This document shows positions 45,801 through 60,800 of a stretch of 64,000 bases of DNA, piece by piece. The notes below the pieces were generated by a model. The model saw nothing but the letters and a program-made list of their open reading frames with translations. It was not told the origin of the DNA and made no database searches. Each line of letters begins with the position of its first letter. Positions within the stretch are counted from its first letter, which is position 1. The translations under genes and the position numbers were made by a program. Source of the stretch: Cladopsammia gracilis (lineage: Eukaryota > Cnidaria > Anthozoa > Scleractinia > Dendrophylliidae); the NCBI GenBank assembly GCA_022457155.1, contig JAJGOT010000205.1:372001-436000 (forward strand), written 5' to 3'.

Positions 45801-48800
45801 AACTCAACTGTGGTTTTACAATCAATTTAATAAACTGGTAGAATAAGGAAGCAATGGCATTTATTGTCAATTTACTTTGTTTTAGCCTGTTTGTGAACAG
45901 TTACTTTACGAGGTCGATTTTTTTGAGGTCCATGTTAATTAGTACTTTCAAATAACAATGGGCTGCTCTGGACGTTTTTTAGTGTTTAAGAATGTCAAGT
46001 GGCTAGTTTAACGAGCATCAAATTGCTTGCTTTGTGTGAGCGGACATTTTCTATATGCATTGATTCAAAGCTTGAGAGGAATTTGTTTCTGCTTGTCTTA
46101 TCAAACTCCTTGCGGTAAGAACAGAACATCTTTCCATCCTTCACCAACAACCACAGGTGCCCAATTCTTTCCATTTCTCATTGAACTTGAATTCTTGTAT
46201 ATTATTCCGTTTCGTCGCCGTTGCTGCAAAATTATCTTCCGTATGTACTTCTCTGGCTTCCGCTTCGGCACATTGTTTACCCTTTAGAAAACGATCCATT
46301 TCGCATATCAGGAACTGAAAGAATTCATATCATGCTTGATCGGTGAAGAAAAGTGAGTCACATGGTATCTGCTTTCTTTGTCATGCGCACTGCAGAGATT
46401 GCATCATCCCGCTTTTATTGAGTAGAGTCTGGTAATAACCGTGCAAGAGCCGCGACAATGGCTCCCGAAACTGCACAAGTGCGGGTGGAAAATGGATGAA
46501 AATGATTTATTATTCAAATCAACAAATTCTGAATTATTAAGGATTTCCTTGCCTGTCGCCAGCGACAAGCTTCTATATTATTTTTTTACCTGTCATTTCC
46601 GAAAATTACTTGAAATTGACTGGTAGACAGGCAACATTTCAACCCCTGATACTGTATACTTTCAGAAATTATTGTCTGGAAGCAGACATGGAAATTGACA
46701 AGTTTGCTTCATGCAGTTCTGTATTTTCATTGGCCAGTTGATATAGAAGCCAGTTTCCCCCAAGATGGGAAAAAGTTTTTGAGAACTTGAATAAGCAAAA
46801 CTTTGTCAAATGATACAGCACTGTAGATACTGCACAATTTGGAATAATTATTTTTCGCTATATGTTTACAATTTGCAACAGGCAGTCATTTTCTCTATGT
46901 CTACTTTCATTGACTTAATTGACTTCCCTTTTTCAGTGCCACAATAATGCTACCAATGCCAGTCCTGTTGCTTTGCCAGACAGACCATCAGCGACATTGC
47001 AGAACACCGTGGAACCTGATGAGGTAGAAGAATGGTGGCAGGCAATGAGCGACCCTGCACCAGTACCCCCACTGTTTTTACAGTCCCCTACAGGATTGAA
47101 CAAGGACCATAACTGGTGGCCTGGTGCCCACGAAACAAGCAACCATGTAGATGACGGTTTTCTACAAAATAACATTGATTTACATACCATCACTAATCAT
47201 CTGGAACAAAATGTAACTGATTTTAACTTGGTTGAAGGAAATTCTAGAATCAAGCCCAACAAATCAATTACAAAAAGGGAAGACATTCCTAAATTATTTC
47301 TTGACGATCTTCTCGAGGATGAGGTTGAGATCAAGTGTAGGAAAGCAGCCGTGAATATACAGAGGTGGTACCGTGGTTGGAAAACCAGGAAGGAACTTAG
47401 CCGACAGAATGCTGTCAAGCAACTGTTAAGTCAGAAGAAACTGGAGAAGGAAAAGCAGATGTTCAGTGTAAAGACAGAGGTATTGAACATGTGTGTTGTA
47501 ACCTAGCAGAATATGCTGCTGATCAAATTTGAAGGGTACAGGTTAGCTGAGAAGCGAGAAATCATATTTTTAGTTTTTCATAAAAATGCTTCTAAATTTT
47601 CCCGTGAACGGTACAGACAAATATATGAAAAATGAAAATCTTAATTTGTGGCTTTCTTAGTGAGACTACATTTCTCAAATTTGATAAGTAAACTCTTTTA
47701 GCTGGTATCTTTAGTTTGTAATTCATAGAAATTGCAGAATGCCAGCTATCTCAAATTATCGAGTATCAAACTCCCGAATTTTCCCATACATTTACTGTAA
47801 ATTTTGCTGTTTGCCCCCCAACCAAGATGGCGCCAGAAACTGTGACAAGGTCTATTAAGGTGATTCCTCAGAAATAAAAGTTGTCGAACGATATTTTTTA
47901 AATTTTCCCTAACAGCTCCCTACCATAAGTTGTTTCGAAAAATTCAATAAAAAAGATAGGTCACCATGCTCGGTAAAGAGATATGATGGACCAATGTTGC
48001 CCCATTTATGCCTATAGCAATACCGATCACGCACGTCATTATTTGATCGGTTCATGTTTCTTTTCCCGGTAACCCATGAAAGCAAAGTTTACAATTCTTA
48101 AAAAAAACTTGATAGGTTAAAGTCTCTACCATATGGGAACACTTTAAAATAACATTTCTGAAAAAGTCACACAACTTCAAATGACACGGACTCAAAACGT
48201 TCCTCGCGTCCATGTTTTCAAGGTCAACAATTTGCTCCCACGAGTAACTGATTTGAGAACGTTTTTAGCGATATCTTTTTTTCCTGTTGAGGAATTTTTT
48301 TTTAACTTTGTTAACTTAAAAGGCATTAATTTAACATCAAAATGATGCAATAAAAAATATAGGTCACCATGCTCGTTAGAGAGAAAAAGACAGTCGTATT
48401 TTCTAACGAGCTTGCAGGCCTTTGATAAAAAACATTCCATCCTCCTAAATGTGCACGCGCTCATTTTGCTCAACCGCGCTCGCTCATTGCTTATAAATTA
48501 TGGTAATTCTCCTTTTGAAAAATACTCGTAAGAAAATTAAATTTCCAGCTGCGTGTTTTAAAAACCGTTCACTAAAAAGAGTGTTGTTATCAACTGGCTG
48601 CCATGAAAGGACTATTATGTGTGTTATGCGCAGTACAGGATGCGCAGTGCAATACTGAGGAATCACCTTAAGTACAGTGGAGGACCAGCATGTCTAGTGG
48701 TCTACACTGAACTCTGTCAATAATGAAGGGGTGCCTGGAAAAGCACTAAGTGACTTTTGATAAACTGCTAGATTCTCATTCCAAATTGCCTTGTATTCTC

Positions 48801-51800
48801 TTGTGAAACACAGGAAGAATTTGACGTTACATCAAAAGTCACTTGGGGGCCCTTATTCCGGTCACCCCTTCATTATTGATGTCCATCTTAACTGATGTCC
48901 GCCCTACAGGGGTATTTGTGTTAAGAGAGTTTACTGTAGTTGAGTGTTGGATGTTTGGTCAGACGGTTGGTAGCTTGTATCATGGTCTCTTGTATTGTGG
49001 CATTTTCTTAGATGGGCATGAATTACACTTTATGAACTAGTTTCATGTAATAAATCAGGGACAAGAACCAATCACATCTTGTTTTATCTTTGTTATAATG
49101 ATAGAGCAGTTTTCAATTGAGTGTAATAAAACCAATATCAAAGCCCTCGGACCAATCAGGCAGGCAATCCAATGAACCAATTAGAACTTCAAGCAAATAC
49201 ACATAGCTGACGCCAAGTACGGGATAATCCGTGTAAGCAAGTTTGGTTTTGGTTTTACTTCTGATTGGTTGAGAAAGTGGCACAAGATTTTTTAGCCAAT
49301 AACAAAGCAAAGCAATGCAAAACCAAAGCAATAACTAAATTACTTTGAGCACTCAGTTGACAAGCGCTCCATTGTCAGACGAGTGTAATTTGTGATTGCT
49401 TCATGCTTCAGAAAATAGAGTTAGATAGTACATGTACTTACAGTTTTGTCCTGTACGTGGCCTGAGTGAAGTTACATTGTACCTTACAGTCTACCTTATG
49501 GTTTAAACCACTCTTTCATGTATCTACTATTTTTCGAGTCCTGATTCTTAGAAGCTTTCATTTGACCATAGAAGAAAACAGTTTGTTCTTCCCTTGACAT
49601 TTGACTGTTAGGAAGAACTTAGAGATCAAAAGGAAGAGGAAAAGAGAAAACGAAGAGAAGAGAAAGCAAGACTGGCAAGACAAGCAGCTATAGAGGAACT
49701 TCAGAAGAAAAGAGAGGAAAAAAGGAATGAAAATCAAAGGAAATCAGTGGAAGAGTTGGTCAGTACTGTTGTGCAGTTTAAGTTGTCATATATGTACTGG
49801 TAGCTTGTGATTTTGAACCTTAAGTTTAGAGCATAAGAGTGTAAGATTGAGTATGAGTGTGATTTTCTACAAACAAAGTGTTCATTTCGGTGCTGTCCTC
49901 TCATTTCTGGACCAGAAGAGAAATTAAAGAAGACTAAAATTTTGTTGTTGATATTACCTTGCAATGAAAATAAAAACAGTTATAGTATGATTGATGGGGT
50001 AAGGAAACAGTTATGGTACATGTAGGAAACAATATTTACATTGGTTTTTAATTTCTTTGTTTCAGATTGGGGTAATGAATTTGAAACAAAATAAAATTTA
50101 CATTTACATTGTAACTGGTTTGAAAATTTTTAAACCAAAAAAAATTAAATAACATTTTTATTTTTATTTTTAAATTAAGATATTATAATGTTTTCTCGGT
50201 TGGAACTACAGGCAGAAATTTAATATAAAAACAGGCACATCAGATGGGTCAATTAAATTGTTCATTATTGTTTGACAGTCTTTCCTCCAAGCCAGTGGAA
50301 AAGTGAGCAAAAAGAAATCAATGAACAAGCCAAAACCTAAAGTAAAGAAAAACAGCAGTACTGGTGCAACTAGCAGTGCTGTGAAAAGCAATGAACCAGT
50401 GAATTCAAATGACACAACATCCAGACCTGGGACTGCGAGTAGTGTTGGAAGGAAAGTTGATGAACTATTTCAGGTCAGTTATACCTCAGTTAACATGACA
50501 CTTCCTGTGAGTACTAGTTGAGCTTTTCTAAAGCTAGAGGAATCTCTGGGTTTCCCACTTCTTCATTGTCCTCTTCATTCCTGATGGAACATAGTAACTA
50601 TAGGGGCTCCACTAATGCTCGCCATCTGATGGGTCCTATTTTGCGCAGTGTCCTTGGCCTCACGCCACATATTTAAGTCCTATTTCCTCCAACACTGACA
50701 TTCTTGTGTGCCTCCAGGTGTGCTGGGGTCTCCCTCTTTTGCACTTCCCCTGTGGTTTCCACACAAGGGTCCTCTTGGCCACATGTCTGTCTAGTCTCCA
50801 CAGTGTGTGGCCAATCCAACCTCACGCCCCTAGTTTTATCTCCTCCTCTATTGGCCCCTGCCCTGTCTGCTCCAAAGCTTCTCATTATGGATTCTTCAGG
50901 GCCACCAAATCTGCAGGATGCTCCTTAGGCTCTTGTTGATGAACACCTGCAACTCCTGCTTCTGTTCCTTGGTCAGCCTCCAAGTTTCAGAACCCTACAA
51001 GAGCACGGCCTCCAAATTTGACCCATAGACTCTCAACATGGTCCTGGTTGTTAGTGCCATAGACCGCCATATTATTAATTTGTCTCAGCATTGCAAATGC
51101 CTGCCTCGCCTTCCCAATGCGTTCCTGGATGTCCTCATCAGTTCCTCCCTTCTTGCTCACAATACTCCCGAGGTTTGTGAACTCGTCCACCTCCTCTATC
51201 CGCTCTCCTGCAATCAACACACCATCATTTGCTAATCCCTGATACCAAAATTTATTAAATTTTTGTAATTAAGGTCATTCAAAGGGGGACTACCTAGTAA
51301 AAGCCTGTAAAGGTTTCCTTAGTCCTCCTCATTCATAATTGTTTTAAATTGATGTAAAATGTATTGACTGAAATGGAAATAAACATTCATTCATTCATTC
51401 ATTCATCACCATGTGTGGTACCAACACACAGCGGCTTTGTCTTTGTGGCATTGATCTTCAGGCCGATCTTTGCACCCTGCTCCTCCAAAGCCTGTGTCTT
51501 GTCCCTCATGTCCCCTATTCTGTGACAGTAATGCCAGATCATCGGCAGGGTTTCTCGCTATGGGCAGTTAAACACGGTGGGCACAGATTCACTCAAAATC
51601 GCTCACCATTCGCGTGCTAAAAAATGGCAGAAATTAAAACTTCAAAATGTCATCTTTGGATTGCAACAACATATTTACGAACTTTTTTCACTTTTGAAAT
51701 TATTATGGCGTGTACTTTCAGATGCTGTCATCAGATATCCCATAATACTAATTTAAAATTTTGGCGCCATGTTTGTGACGTCATTTTCCCGCCAAAATAC

Positions 51801-54800
51801 TTACATGTAAATTTAAAAAACAAAAAACATATGATTTTTGTGAAAGATATCTTCAGTTTTTTTAGATATCCCATAATACTAAGTTATTTTTTTGGCGCCA
51901 ACTTTATGACGTCATTTTCCCGCCAAAAATTGCAAAAATGGAAAAACAAAAAAGATTCAATTTGTGAAAATGATGTCTTTTGAGTTCTGTGCTGTTGTGA
52001 AATTTCATGTTAACAACGTCAAAACAACATCAAAACGGAAAGATTCTATAGATCACACCTTCGTTAGTTGTACATTTACTCGAACCTTCGTTCATAATGT
52101 CATTGATGGCTCCAGCTTCCAACCGGATTTGAAGGAAACGCTGTTTTCATCCTGTAAATACCAATTATTAAACAACCCGGTGCTAGAGAGAAAAGTCAAT
52201 TACACCCTCCTCTTCATGAAATATTATATATATATGCAAGTAAGCTAAATAATAGTTTACTTTGTCTGACTGATTTTAGCAACAAACTTAATCTTAAATA
52301 CAAAGTGGAAAATCTGACACATTGACACCTGAACACAAACTATTACGCTCCTCTTCTATTTTGTAAAGCAGTATTGTTCTCCTTTTTTCTTCCTTGTTTT
52401 TCTATAGACCTTATGTTTTTGTTTAATAACAAACATGTATCGTGTACACTGTTTGTAAACTATACTTGTAAGTTAGTAAATATTGCAGTGTAATGTAACG
52501 TGTAAGTTAGAGTAGTGTGATTATGTAACTTTTGTTATAAGTTTTGGATGTTTTCAATAAAGTTATACTTATATTAAAAAAAATATATCAAAACGGAAAA
52601 AGTTATTGTATCGTGAAATGTCAAGCGATTTTCAGTGAAATAGGAAATAATTGGAGGGGTGGTGGTGTAGTGTTTAGCACATTGGACTTCAGATCTGAAG
52701 GTTGGTGGTTCAAGGCCTGGTCTCAGCCGTCGTGTTGTGTCCTCAGACAAGAAACTTGATTCCACATTATAAAATGCTTAAGGAAATGCGCGTGCTATGA
52801 TTGGTTAAACCGAGTTCATTATAACTCGATAAAGCACGCGCGTGACGTAATGTTCATTATAACCGTTTATATTTTATAAAAGAAATAAAAAACTTGTTCC
52901 TCGTGCATTGTTGAGTTATATAAGCACTTGAGAATTTTTAAGAACACTCAAGAAGTGTGAGAAGCACTCGCCTTCGGCTCGTGCTTCTATGTACTTTTCT
53001 CATGTTCTTAAAAATTCCGGCATGCTTATATAACTCAATAATGCACTTGGCGTGTTTTTCATTTCTTTATTGTTTCTCTCCACCCAAGCGTATACATGGG
53101 TACTGGCGGCAAAATGCTGGGGGTAACCTTGTGATGGACTAGCATCCCATCCAGGGGGTATATCAATCCTCCTAGTTGCTTCATGCTACAGAAACTGGGT
53201 TAAGCTCCAGCCGTGTGGGCCACCTGTGACTCATGTGTGACTGTATTTTTGGGGGAGCGCTTGAGTATGAATGGGTTATTATAAATAATTTGCCTTGGAT
53301 TTTATTACAGGAATCTCGAGAATCTCAAGTAAGCAGTACTGCTGCAGTTGATGACCAAGCTCCACTGTTCTCTGATCGCTCAGATCAAACGGATAAAACA
53401 ATAACAAGGTATGGTCCCACAATTAATGAAGACATGCTGCTGCATGATTATCTTAATTTAAATCAGTGCATTTCCATCATGTTATATAAGTATGTCTTGC
53501 TATTTTCAATTTTTTAAAGTGCTACTATGATCATCATTTTGCCTTCCCCTTTCTCTTCTGTTTTGAAAGGTAGAAGTTCTGAATTCTTTCCTTAAGTTCT
53601 TTTAAGGGAACTTAAATTCTTAAGCGAACTTAAATTCTTCCCTTAAGTTCAAATTGCAACGGGAAGACCAGTTATTTCAAACGTAAAGTTCAGCTTCAGC
53701 TTGTGCACAGCTATTAATTGATTCAAATTGTCAAAACATTTGGATGACATCATATGACGTTATCCAACAAGAGGCTTCAAGCAGCCTATACTCATGCGCA
53801 TGCGTAATGAAGTTTTTCGAATGTTTTGTAAATGAAGGCTGTACCACAATGAAGCCAGTGATTCTTCTAAGTCTTATATATACGTAACGTGAACATCAGT
53901 AATGTAAGTAGGGTTGTAGGAGACGCTGTCGTGACACTTAAGTAACGTTGTTTTACCGGAAGTTAGAGTAGCCGGAAGTCACTAAACTGGAAGTGTAAAT
54001 GGCAAAGCTTTGAATCGGAAGTGCACAATTTAAAATATGTGTGCATAAATTTGCATGCAAAATCGTGACACAAAAAATAATAACAAGAAAAACGGAGCCG
54101 AAACCTTACCTCATGCCGCTTCGCGCATGAGTAATCAGCACAACAAAGGCTGCTTTGTGGGGGCTGCTTCATTGTATCAGGGAAAGGCTGATCTTGCATA
54201 GACAAGGCCTTTTTTTTGTGAGACTGCTTTCTAGAATAATTGCAGGCTTAAGTTTGTGAGTATTTGTAAGTAAAGGCTGATGGGGTTTTGACAGTTTTTA
54301 GCCAGCTATTTCCAGGCTCAGTTAAAGCTTAATATAATTGTTCTAAATTATAGCGATTTGTGTACCCATTGAATGAATAATTTGAAAGTAAAAAAAGTTG
54401 AAAAGAAAAACGAAACTTTTCATTGTAGAGCACTTGAAACACTGTCAACCCAAATTTGGGGTCTACATGTAGTCTTAATTTGCTGCCATACATGTATTTT
54501 TAGTAACCATATGATTATAATTATAATTTGAGATTCAAACAAATTATGGGTTTATAAAGTTTAACATGAGCATTCACTGCTGGTTAAATCTTTAGCTCAC
54601 AGGCAGGTGGTGACAGTAAGACAACCTTTGATGATCTTCTTGAGTCACTCAAGCAGCTGGAGGAAGAACCAGCTGATCTGCTACCTGTGGAGGGGACCAG
54701 TGAACCCAAGTTTGGTGGATGGAGTAAGTACTTGCATGATTACTTGATAAAATCTGTCTGTGAACCAAGTACATGTACAATGTAGCTCTGGCCTCTCGTT

Positions 54801-57800
54801 GTTCAAAAGATGTATACTTTAGTGTTATTCACTGGATAGAGCACTATCCAGTGAATAAGCATTAGCAAAACCATTTGAAGGGCTCAGGGCATAACCAACC
54901 TATGTTGCTTTTTATGTCTATTTTTATTTTTCACTCAGATTTGTCCATTTTTGGCATATGAACTACAAATTAAGGTTACAGTGTACCTTCGGGGGTGTCT
55001 CCAGTATAACAGCTCTAGCGTCTTAAGATTACACTTAATATACCTAAACCCAAATATCAAATTAAAGCTTATAGAGCTGGCTATCTAAATATGGAAACCA
55101 TTTGGTAATAAAATGAATTGTCGAATTTTTTACGACGTCTAAATTCGAACGTCCGAATCAGCTTTAAAATGCTATAACTCAAAGCGATTATTATATTTTG
55201 CTAATTTGATTTGTTCTCGGGTTTCCGGACACGAAGCGCTAAAAAAACGTGTCGGCGATTTTCCATATTCAATTGCAGTGAAAAGTTACAGAATATTTTC
55301 GAAAAGGGGAGAAAAAAAATTTGAATGATTGCACGGAAATGCCTCTTGACGAAAAAGTTTTCGGAATTATGAAATTCGCCGACACGTTTTTGTTGATTAT
55401 ATGTTAGCCTAGCTTCTGTCCAAATTTCAGGAAAATCGAACAAATTCCCTTTGAGTTGTAGCTCTTTAAAGTGTCCCCAACAAGCGAAAAATTAACTTTG
55501 AGAAAACGGCGCTTAAAAAAACATATCGCTTAATAAACAAACTCCGCCCACAAAAGTTATACCGTCATTTCTCCGTCAATTTTCACTATTTTTCAATACT
55601 TTTTTTTTGGATGAAAGTTCATTCTGTAAACTTTATTTTAACGCCAAAAAAAAATTTTCAATAAATTTTCAATCTGAAGGTACACTGTAACCTTAATTGC
55701 ATTAACATTGTTCAGAATTTTTTTTCTATTGTTCTTGAGAAATAATGTATGTGTTGTAGTTTGGAAGATTCATCACTAAATAACCCTTGAACATGTATAT
55801 GTTGTAGTTAAAATTTTTCAATAGGTAATTTTTTTTATTAAAAAAAAAAACAAGATAAAAGTAACCACCCCTCCCTAATTCTCATATTACCCCCCTGATG
55901 CCATACTTAGTCTACTACCCTCTATCCAGTACGCTTCTTTCGTGACAAGTGATTTTTCTGTGTCTTGAAAAGTGAAATCTGATAGAATGTGTGGTGTTCT
56001 GTTGAAGTGTATGGCGACCTCGCAGGTTTTCTTGTTTGTTTTCATCGTAGATTTGTGGTTCCTAAATCTAACTTTAAATTCAGTAGTGGCAGATCCAACA
56101 TACTGGAGATTGCATTTCTTGCAATGAACCAAATAAATTACATTATTGGAGTTGAATGAAGAATGAATGAAGCTTGTTGGAAATCCAACAAAGATGCCAC
56201 TTGTGAAAAGGATCCAAGGATACCAGATGCTTGCGCTTAAATAAGGATAAATTGTGTAAACAAAAGCGAGAAGTGAACTTTTCACATGTCCTGAAGTTTA
56301 ATAGCAAACGTTTCCATCCCCGGGCAGGCCTTAAACATGGCTTAAACTAACCGCAATGACCCGTTGTTGTCTCGAGTTGCAAATTTGATCGATGTGAACT
56401 GCCTATATTATGATGGTATTTTACAACAACAACAACAATTTATTCTTAGTATAAGTATAGTTCAGGTCATTGGCGCTGGTCAGGAGTATTGACCATCCAT
56501 AGAATACCCAGACACTCTTCTGGCTGTAGCTACAATATTGACGAAAAATTTGCTGAGACACTTTCATTTGAAGGGATATGTTTTGGGAAAATAACTAACC
56601 TAAACCCCCACCCCCTCCCCTCCCAACCAAAGTTGTATTTGTTGTTACTCACAGACTACCTGATGAATGGTACAACATTGGAGAGGGAGGGGGGTGGGGT
56701 TGAGATCCCTTTTTTGAGCTAGTTAAGCATATGGTATAACTTTAAGAAAAGGTAGGAAAAGTTGATTTGGACATGTTTGACATGCCAGTAGAAAAACTGG
56801 GAGAGAGTGGGAACTGTGAAATGGAATTTTAACAGCAGGGTATGGTGGGGGGGGGGGGGGGGGGGTCAAAGGAAATACATATAAATATATATTGACTGAT
56901 TACTGCTCCACTGAGAAATTCAAGGAAAGATGTAACAAGAAACCTTTTTTTTGCAGAGCAGGATTTTGAAAGCAGTGACCAGGTTAGTTTATAAGCAGTA
57001 CAGCAAAACCCTGTTTTGTTGAGTCTCAATAGTATAGACCACTAGACCGAAGTATCAGAATGAAATCAAGACAAGTCCAAAGATTACATTGTATGAGTGT
57101 GACATGAGTATGACTTCCAATTCTGCTGGTAACCACACAGAGGAGTGAGAGATCTCTGAGAATGTCAAATTCCTTAGAGGGGGGGGGGGGGGGGGGAATT
57201 CCCATATAAAAATGATGAGGGTGCTTGTCGTTCCTTTTAGTGGTCAAAATTTGTAGATTGATACTGCTTAAGGTGCTAAAATCTAAAATGACCATGGTTA
57301 GAATAATCGCAGTACCTTTTTGGGTATTGAGTGGAAAATATGACAAAATATGACATGTGTTGTTTTGGCTTTGTTAAAAATTCATTTAAACCACACCAAT
57401 TAAACAAGATTCTGGTACCTTTTAGGGTGTTTTCAAACATTTCTGACGAGCATCTCCGTCATTTTTATTTGGGAGTCCCCCCATAACCCCCTATGTCCCC
57501 TCCTGAAGTCAATTGGAGTCAGTTAGATTTTCGAGTAAGTTTAAACCTTAAATGACTGGATTTGGGTATTGTTTGGCTTTTGACTCCATTTTTTTGTATC
57601 GATCCAACCAATTTAAAATGTGCAGTTCCAGAAAATGTCCATACTCCCCCCACAGAAGGTTTTTTGTTTAGCACCTCCTGTCCCCCCAGGAAATTCCAGT
57701 TTAGCTTCATACTTTGCTTCTAAATTGTTGGCTTTTAAGACCCCCCTCCCCCTAGGAATTTCCAATGACCTTCCATGGGGTGGGTATGGATTTTTTCTGG

Positions 57801-60800
57801 AACTGCACAATAAGCATCAAGGCTATGCTCTAAGAGTTATCATAGGGAGCCCAAAGGGAGTCCAACTATAAAAGTTAGGGTGCCCAGCAGTTAAGCTATG
57901 TGCAAAAACTCAGTTCTTATTGTCGCCCGAAGACAAAAGTTGGTTGCTCGTGGCACCCTGGCACTACTTGTGCACAGCCCAGTGCATTACCAATGACTAC
58001 AAATAGACATGGACGACAACAGTCAAACAATACCACAATATTTGTTTTCGACAGTTCTACTACAGTGTAAAAAATATATATATTTCCTGGCCTACAGTAT
58101 TATGAATAGAGCTGAGTTGAATAAATCATCTTGTCTTGTCTTGTCTTGTCTTGCCTTTACAAATTAAAGTGAGAAAATCCATGTACAACTTTAACTAAAA
58201 TATGTGCATTTGGTTCCACTGGAAGTCATTCACCCGAAATTTTACCCAAAACATGCTGGGAAGATGGTAATATCCTCCTTTAATTCCGGCAATGCACTGA
58301 ACATTTACCAAAAATAAGGGGGCACCTCCCCTAGATTTGCCACTGCTTACCCTCATCTAAAACACCCTTTTTGTTTCAGAGATGTAATAAGCATATTTTC
58401 AACTTGCATTTTTTTTAAGTTGATGACTTCTCAATGTACAATTTCTTCAAACTCTATTTTGCAGCATTATCTCTCCTATGCTTCTCTGGGTCAGTTAAAC
58501 AAAGCCAAATTAGAGAGGTTAGTTTGTTTTTGCTTCCCCTTTGTAAGTATTTAGACTTAGACTACATGTAGTAGATTTATAATATGTAGTTTCTTGTTGA
58601 GGTTTAATATAAACATAAAATGTGTTGATAGTCTAAGAGAGACCTTTTCTAGGAATCTGACCACTCTCCCAGCATTTGGAGTTCCTAGTAACAAGGGGTT
58701 TGATTAGTAACAAAGGGTTGGATTAATAACAAGGGGTTTAATTAGTAACAAGGGGTTTGATTAGTAACAAGGGGTTTGATTTAGTAACAAGGGGTTTGAT
58801 TTTAGTAAGAAGGGGTTTGATTAATAACAAGGGGTTTGATTAGTAGCAAGGGGTTTGATTAATAACAAGGGGTTTGATTAATAACAAGGGGTTTGATTAA
58901 TAACAAGGGGTTTGATTAGTAACAAAGTAACTAAGTAAGTAAATGTTATTTTTCTATGTACTCAGTTTTCCTTTTGGGTCATCCACTCGATTAACTCTAG
59001 CTATTTGGATGCTCCAAACTCACGAATTCTACCTGTTAATTTTTTTCATTGTTTTTTCTTTTCTATATCTTTAATCTAGTTTTATTTTTAAATTATTTTC
59101 TTTCTCCCTTTTTGTAAAGATCTTGTGTGAGTTAAATAAAAATATTGTATTGTAAAATTGAATAAATTATTGTATTGTAAGGGGTTTCATTAGTAACAAG
59201 GGGTTTGATTAGTAACAAGAGGTTTGATTAGTAACAAGGGGTTTGAATAGTAACAAGGGATTTCATTAGCAACAAGGGGTTTCTTTAGCAACAAGGGGTT
59301 TGATTAGTAACAAGAGGTTTGATTAGTAACAAGGGGTTTGAATAGTAACAAGGGGTTTCATTAGTAACAAGGGTTTCATTAGTAACAAGGGGTTTCATTA
59401 GTAACAAGGGGTTTGAACCTAGTAAAACGCCTCACCTCTCCATGAGTCCTTGTTGACTCAAAGGATTCAGCGTTAGACCAGTTATCGGAAGGCATAGGTT
59501 TAATTCCCGTCAGGGGCTCAGATTGTTTTCTTTGTCTTCACACGCATGACACATGATCACTTTGACCTTGTCATTTCTTTCCAAGCTCATAATTCACCAT
59601 CTTACATTATTAACCAAGGGGTTTGAATGGAATTTTTTTTAAAGGTTACCAACATTCAAAGCTGAACTGTTGTTTCCTGTTTTATTGTTTTTACTTTAGC
59701 CAAGGCCAGTCAGGAGCTGCATTATCTGCTGAAAAACTAAGGTATCACTACACATTATCCTAGCATGTGTACCATTCATAAGAATAAGACTATGTGACTG
59801 TTATAACATCCTCAAAACAGAGGTAATAATTCCAGCCCAGCGTTAAAAAATTAAAACATGAATCTCTATTTTTTTAGGAGTATTTTGACATTCTTGGATG
59901 AAGTAGAAAAAGCTGAAGATGATGCTGTTAGTGAGATCACTCAGGTTTGTACCTTTGTAAGTTCACCTTTTTGTCCCTGAAGCGAATGGTTCAACATCGT
60001 TCACCAAATGTTGCTCAACAAATGTTGAACAATGTTGAAACTTGTTAAATGAGTAGATAACATACGTTTAAAACGATTGAGTGACGTCGTTCACCGAGTT
60101 GTAACTTGTTGAACAGAATAGAGCGTCTCTATTTTCGCTCAACAACGTTCAACATGTTGCCTGGCCTATTTCAACATTTAACAAGGCATGATACAACATT
60201 TGTAGAACAGCAGTCACAACAACTATGGATCAACAAATGTTGAATGTAGGCTTGATTGAAAAATATGATGGATGAGAGGAATAATTATTACGGGTTCGTT
60301 TTCTGGGGTGTATTATGAAGTGAAGTTACTATAATAATTTTTATATTACTTTAATGATCTGACCACGCCTATTCTTGAGCCTAAGTAATCTGTGCAAGCT
60401 TACACAATTACGTTTATTTTTAAGGTTCGAGATGGTGCTATTTCTCGTGGATTACCATCATCAAGCACTTCAGCTTCTGTGGCAGTAGACAGGGAGTGAG
60501 TATTGAGCAACTGAATTGGAATTATGGAAATAAAAAGTGTTTTTTGTTTGTCTAAATAAATAACGAAATAAATAAAGTAAACAACTTTTTGTTGAGAAAG
60601 GAAAACAGATAACCTCAAGGAAACCCTCCAAGCAAAATGACTGAAAACCTACAGAAAACTCAAAACGGCATTAAAAACCAGGGCACACTGGCAGTTGTGA
60701 GAGACCCAAATGTACCATCCTTGTCCCTTGTATTTCCAATATTGTCATAGACTGCAAGCTGCCCCGTTTCAGTCAGTCGAGCGGCGAAAACAAGCTCGGT

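Noticed and set aside
50206..50415. Minus-strand hydrophobic 69-codon frame
   Set aside because: It lies opposite CEP131 exon 7 and is explained by that exon's Lys/Ser-rich codons.
51624..51983. 119-codon plus-strand ORF
   Set aside because: It spans a local tandem duplication in a CEP131 intron and has no recognisable protein feature.
59440..59525. tRNA-like segment with GGTTTAATTCCCG after the minisatellite
   Set aside because: Only a weak B-box resemblance; there is no clear A-box spacing or cloverleaf.
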